From: an uncultured Desulfobacterales bacterium
GTDB taxonomy: Bacteria > Desulfobacterota > Desulfobacteria > Desulfobacterales > JAFDCJ01
DNA: 6,341 nt
Direction of reading: 5' to 3'
Assembly: GCA_945787595.1 (NCBI GenBank)
Contig: CALZJV010000492.1
Span: 1-6,341 of the forward strand
Below the pieces are notes generated by a model that was not told the origin of the DNA, ran no database searches, and saw only the letters and a program-made list of their open reading frames with translations. Positions 5,408 to 6,341 of the stretch are shown here, one piece after another. Position numbers and translations under genes: made by a program. Numbering within the stretch: position 1 is the stretch's first letter; each line of letters opens with the position of its first letter.

Positions 5408-6341
5408 CTAGATCTTATGAAACGGTCCGAAATGGGGCAGCTCATAGACCGATTTCCACCCTTCGCTCCAAGGCTCTTTTAAAAAGGGTTCCAGTTCCTT
5501 AGGATCGCGTAGGGATATCTTCTCCACGGGTGGCAGGGTGCCGGCTGGAAATGCGTCCAGAATGTGATCGTGAAGCAGCGTCAGATACTTTAAAATCGCT
5601 GCGATGGGACGCTTGGCTTTATCCGCTGTGGCTCGGCTGGGTTTACCCACCACCCCTTCGGGGGTGGCAAACCGTTCGATGGCAAAATGCCCTTCACCTT
5701 CGGACCACCGATGGGGCCGGCGGTAGGGATCCACCGACAGATCGAAATGCCCTTCGGGTAGAAAATGTTCACCCTCTGCATCCCTCACGTACTGCATGTC
5801 GACCATCTCCTTGAACATCAAAAGCGCCACGGCGGTTTCGCTTTCATCGGCATGGATAAAATTGGTGGAGAGGCTGTCCTTGCGCTCGGTGGGCATGAAG
5901 AATTCCCGTACCGCCCGGTGCCAGTCGAGCACCTGCACGATGGCCGGCAGCGCGAAGCGTTTCATAAATTCCTGGATAGCGTCCTCCAACGTCCAAAGAT
6001 GCCCGTGGTTGTTGAGCAGAATTATTTTGCGGTAGCCGTCGTTCCACAGCCCCAGCATGGTATATATCAACATCTCGCGCACCACTTCCGGCGGAATGAT
6101 CACTGTCCCGGGCATCCCCACGTGATGGTAAGGATGACCGCCGTAGTTGAGCGGCGTAAAGGCCAGGTTGACCTCACGTCCCTGTTTGGCGGTGTAGCGG
6201 CGCACCCCTTCTAAAATCTGGGTCACCATGAAGGTGTCCAGACCCGTGTTGGCATGATCCCCATGGTTTTCCGAACAGCCGATGGGGATGAAGACGATGT
6301 CGTTCTTGCGGCGCTTCTCCACGGCAACGGCACGTGGCGTG
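5408..6341 (-). CDS. Creatininase-family metal hydrolase, 3-dehydro-scyllo-inosose hydrolase (IolN)-like, 5' end outside window
   Basis: The frame is open to the right edge. A GTG at 6322 could start a 304-residue product, but TPRAVAV precedes it in frame and the family usually has more residues before VFIPIG, so the true start is probably outside. The zinc site PIGCSENHGDHANTGLDT gives Glu18, His20 and Asp29 (numbered from the GTG), with the spacing of the Glu34/His36/Asp45 ligands of creatininase. LLNNHGHLW (102-110) carries the next His, and FIHADESETA (156-164) the conserved Glu loop. GMPGTVIIP, ATPEGVVGKPS, FPAGTLPP and RDPKELEPFLK match, from memory, the subgroup annotated as 3-dehydro-scyllo-inosose hydrolase, which opens the oxidised inositol ring in the IolG/M/N/O route. 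The IolG-like dehydrogenase and isomerase remnant downstream support this. Family membership is firm; substrate is inferred. Confidence 0.85.
   Translation of the reverse strand, partial: TPRAVAVEKRRKNDIVFIPIGCSENHGDHANTGLDTFMVTQILEGVRRYTAKQGREVNLAFTPLNYGGHPYHHVGMPGTVIIPPEVVREMLIYTMLGLWNDGYRKIILLNNHGHLWTLEDAIQEFMKRFALPAIVQVLDWHRAVREFFMPTERKDSLSTNFIHADESETAVALLMFKEMVDMQYVRDAEGEHFLPEGHFDLSVDPYRRPHRWSEGEGHFAIERFATPEGVVGKPSRATADKAKRPIAAILKYLTLLHDHILDAFPAGTLPPVEKISLRDPKELEPFLKEPWSEGWKSVYELPHFGPFHKI

Noticed and set aside
5390..5415. AGATCTA/TAGATCT inverted repeat over the stop codon of the hydrolase gene
   Set aside because: A 7-bp repeat with a 12-base loop and no U-run is easily produced by chance; not convincing as a terminator or operator.
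5765..6214. Plus-strand open frame of 149 codons opposite the creatininase-family gene
   Set aside because: It mirrors a gene whose metal-binding motifs are unmistakable; the plus frame has biased, domain-less composition.

Overview
This is a bacterial accessory-metabolism and transport region. Every recognisable gene lies on the minus strand, so transcription runs from the right end of the window to the left. The solute-binding protein has a cleavable signal peptide without a lipobox cysteine, which points to a diderm (Gram-negative-type) host. The short GGTTCA-type intergenic repeats and the gene content would fit a desulfobacterial or other proteobacterial genome, but the lineage is an inference I cannot prove. 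No rRNA, tRNA, CRISPR array or transposase gene is visible.

Right to left on the minus strand, the window holds six recognisable genes. (1) A creatininase-family metal hydrolase runs off the right edge; it most resembles the 3-dehydro-scyllo-inosose hydrolase (IolN) group. (2) A ~315-bp gap carries an inverted cluster of GGTTCA repeats. (3) A sugar-phosphate isomerase/epimerase remnant keeps its start, ribosome site and C-terminal third but has lost the middle of the TIM barrel. (4) A complete Gfo/Idh/MocA dehydrogenase with an inositol-dehydrogenase-like catalytic triad follows 28 bp downstream. (5) A 27-bp perfect palindrome precedes a complete short-chain dehydrogenase (SDR). (6) A ~390-bp gap leads to a strong sigma-70-type promoter and an iron/hexose-phosphate-type (COG1840-like) ABC solute-binding protein whose C-terminus is broken by an out-of-frame deletion. 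A clear Rho-independent terminator, a ~335-bp inverted-repeat element and the first 341 codons of an FbpB-like ABC permease complete the window; the permease runs off the left edge.

The combination of IolG-like dehydrogenase, AP-endonuclease-2-type isomerase and IolN-like hydrolase recalls the oxidative inositol route described for Thermotoga maritima (IolG/IolM/IolN/IolO). The SDR is a candidate for one of the remaining redox steps, and the ABC transporter may bring in the substrate. At least two genes carry internal deletions and an inverted-repeat element sits inside the transporter locus. The cluster therefore looks partly decayed here, unless these are assembly errors.

The least expected structure is the element at about 1039-1373. 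Its two arms encode, outward on opposite strands, near-identical short peptides (AASMGYSPG ... KLP(E/D)PS). All three nucleotide differences within those two peptide blocks fall at third codon positions.
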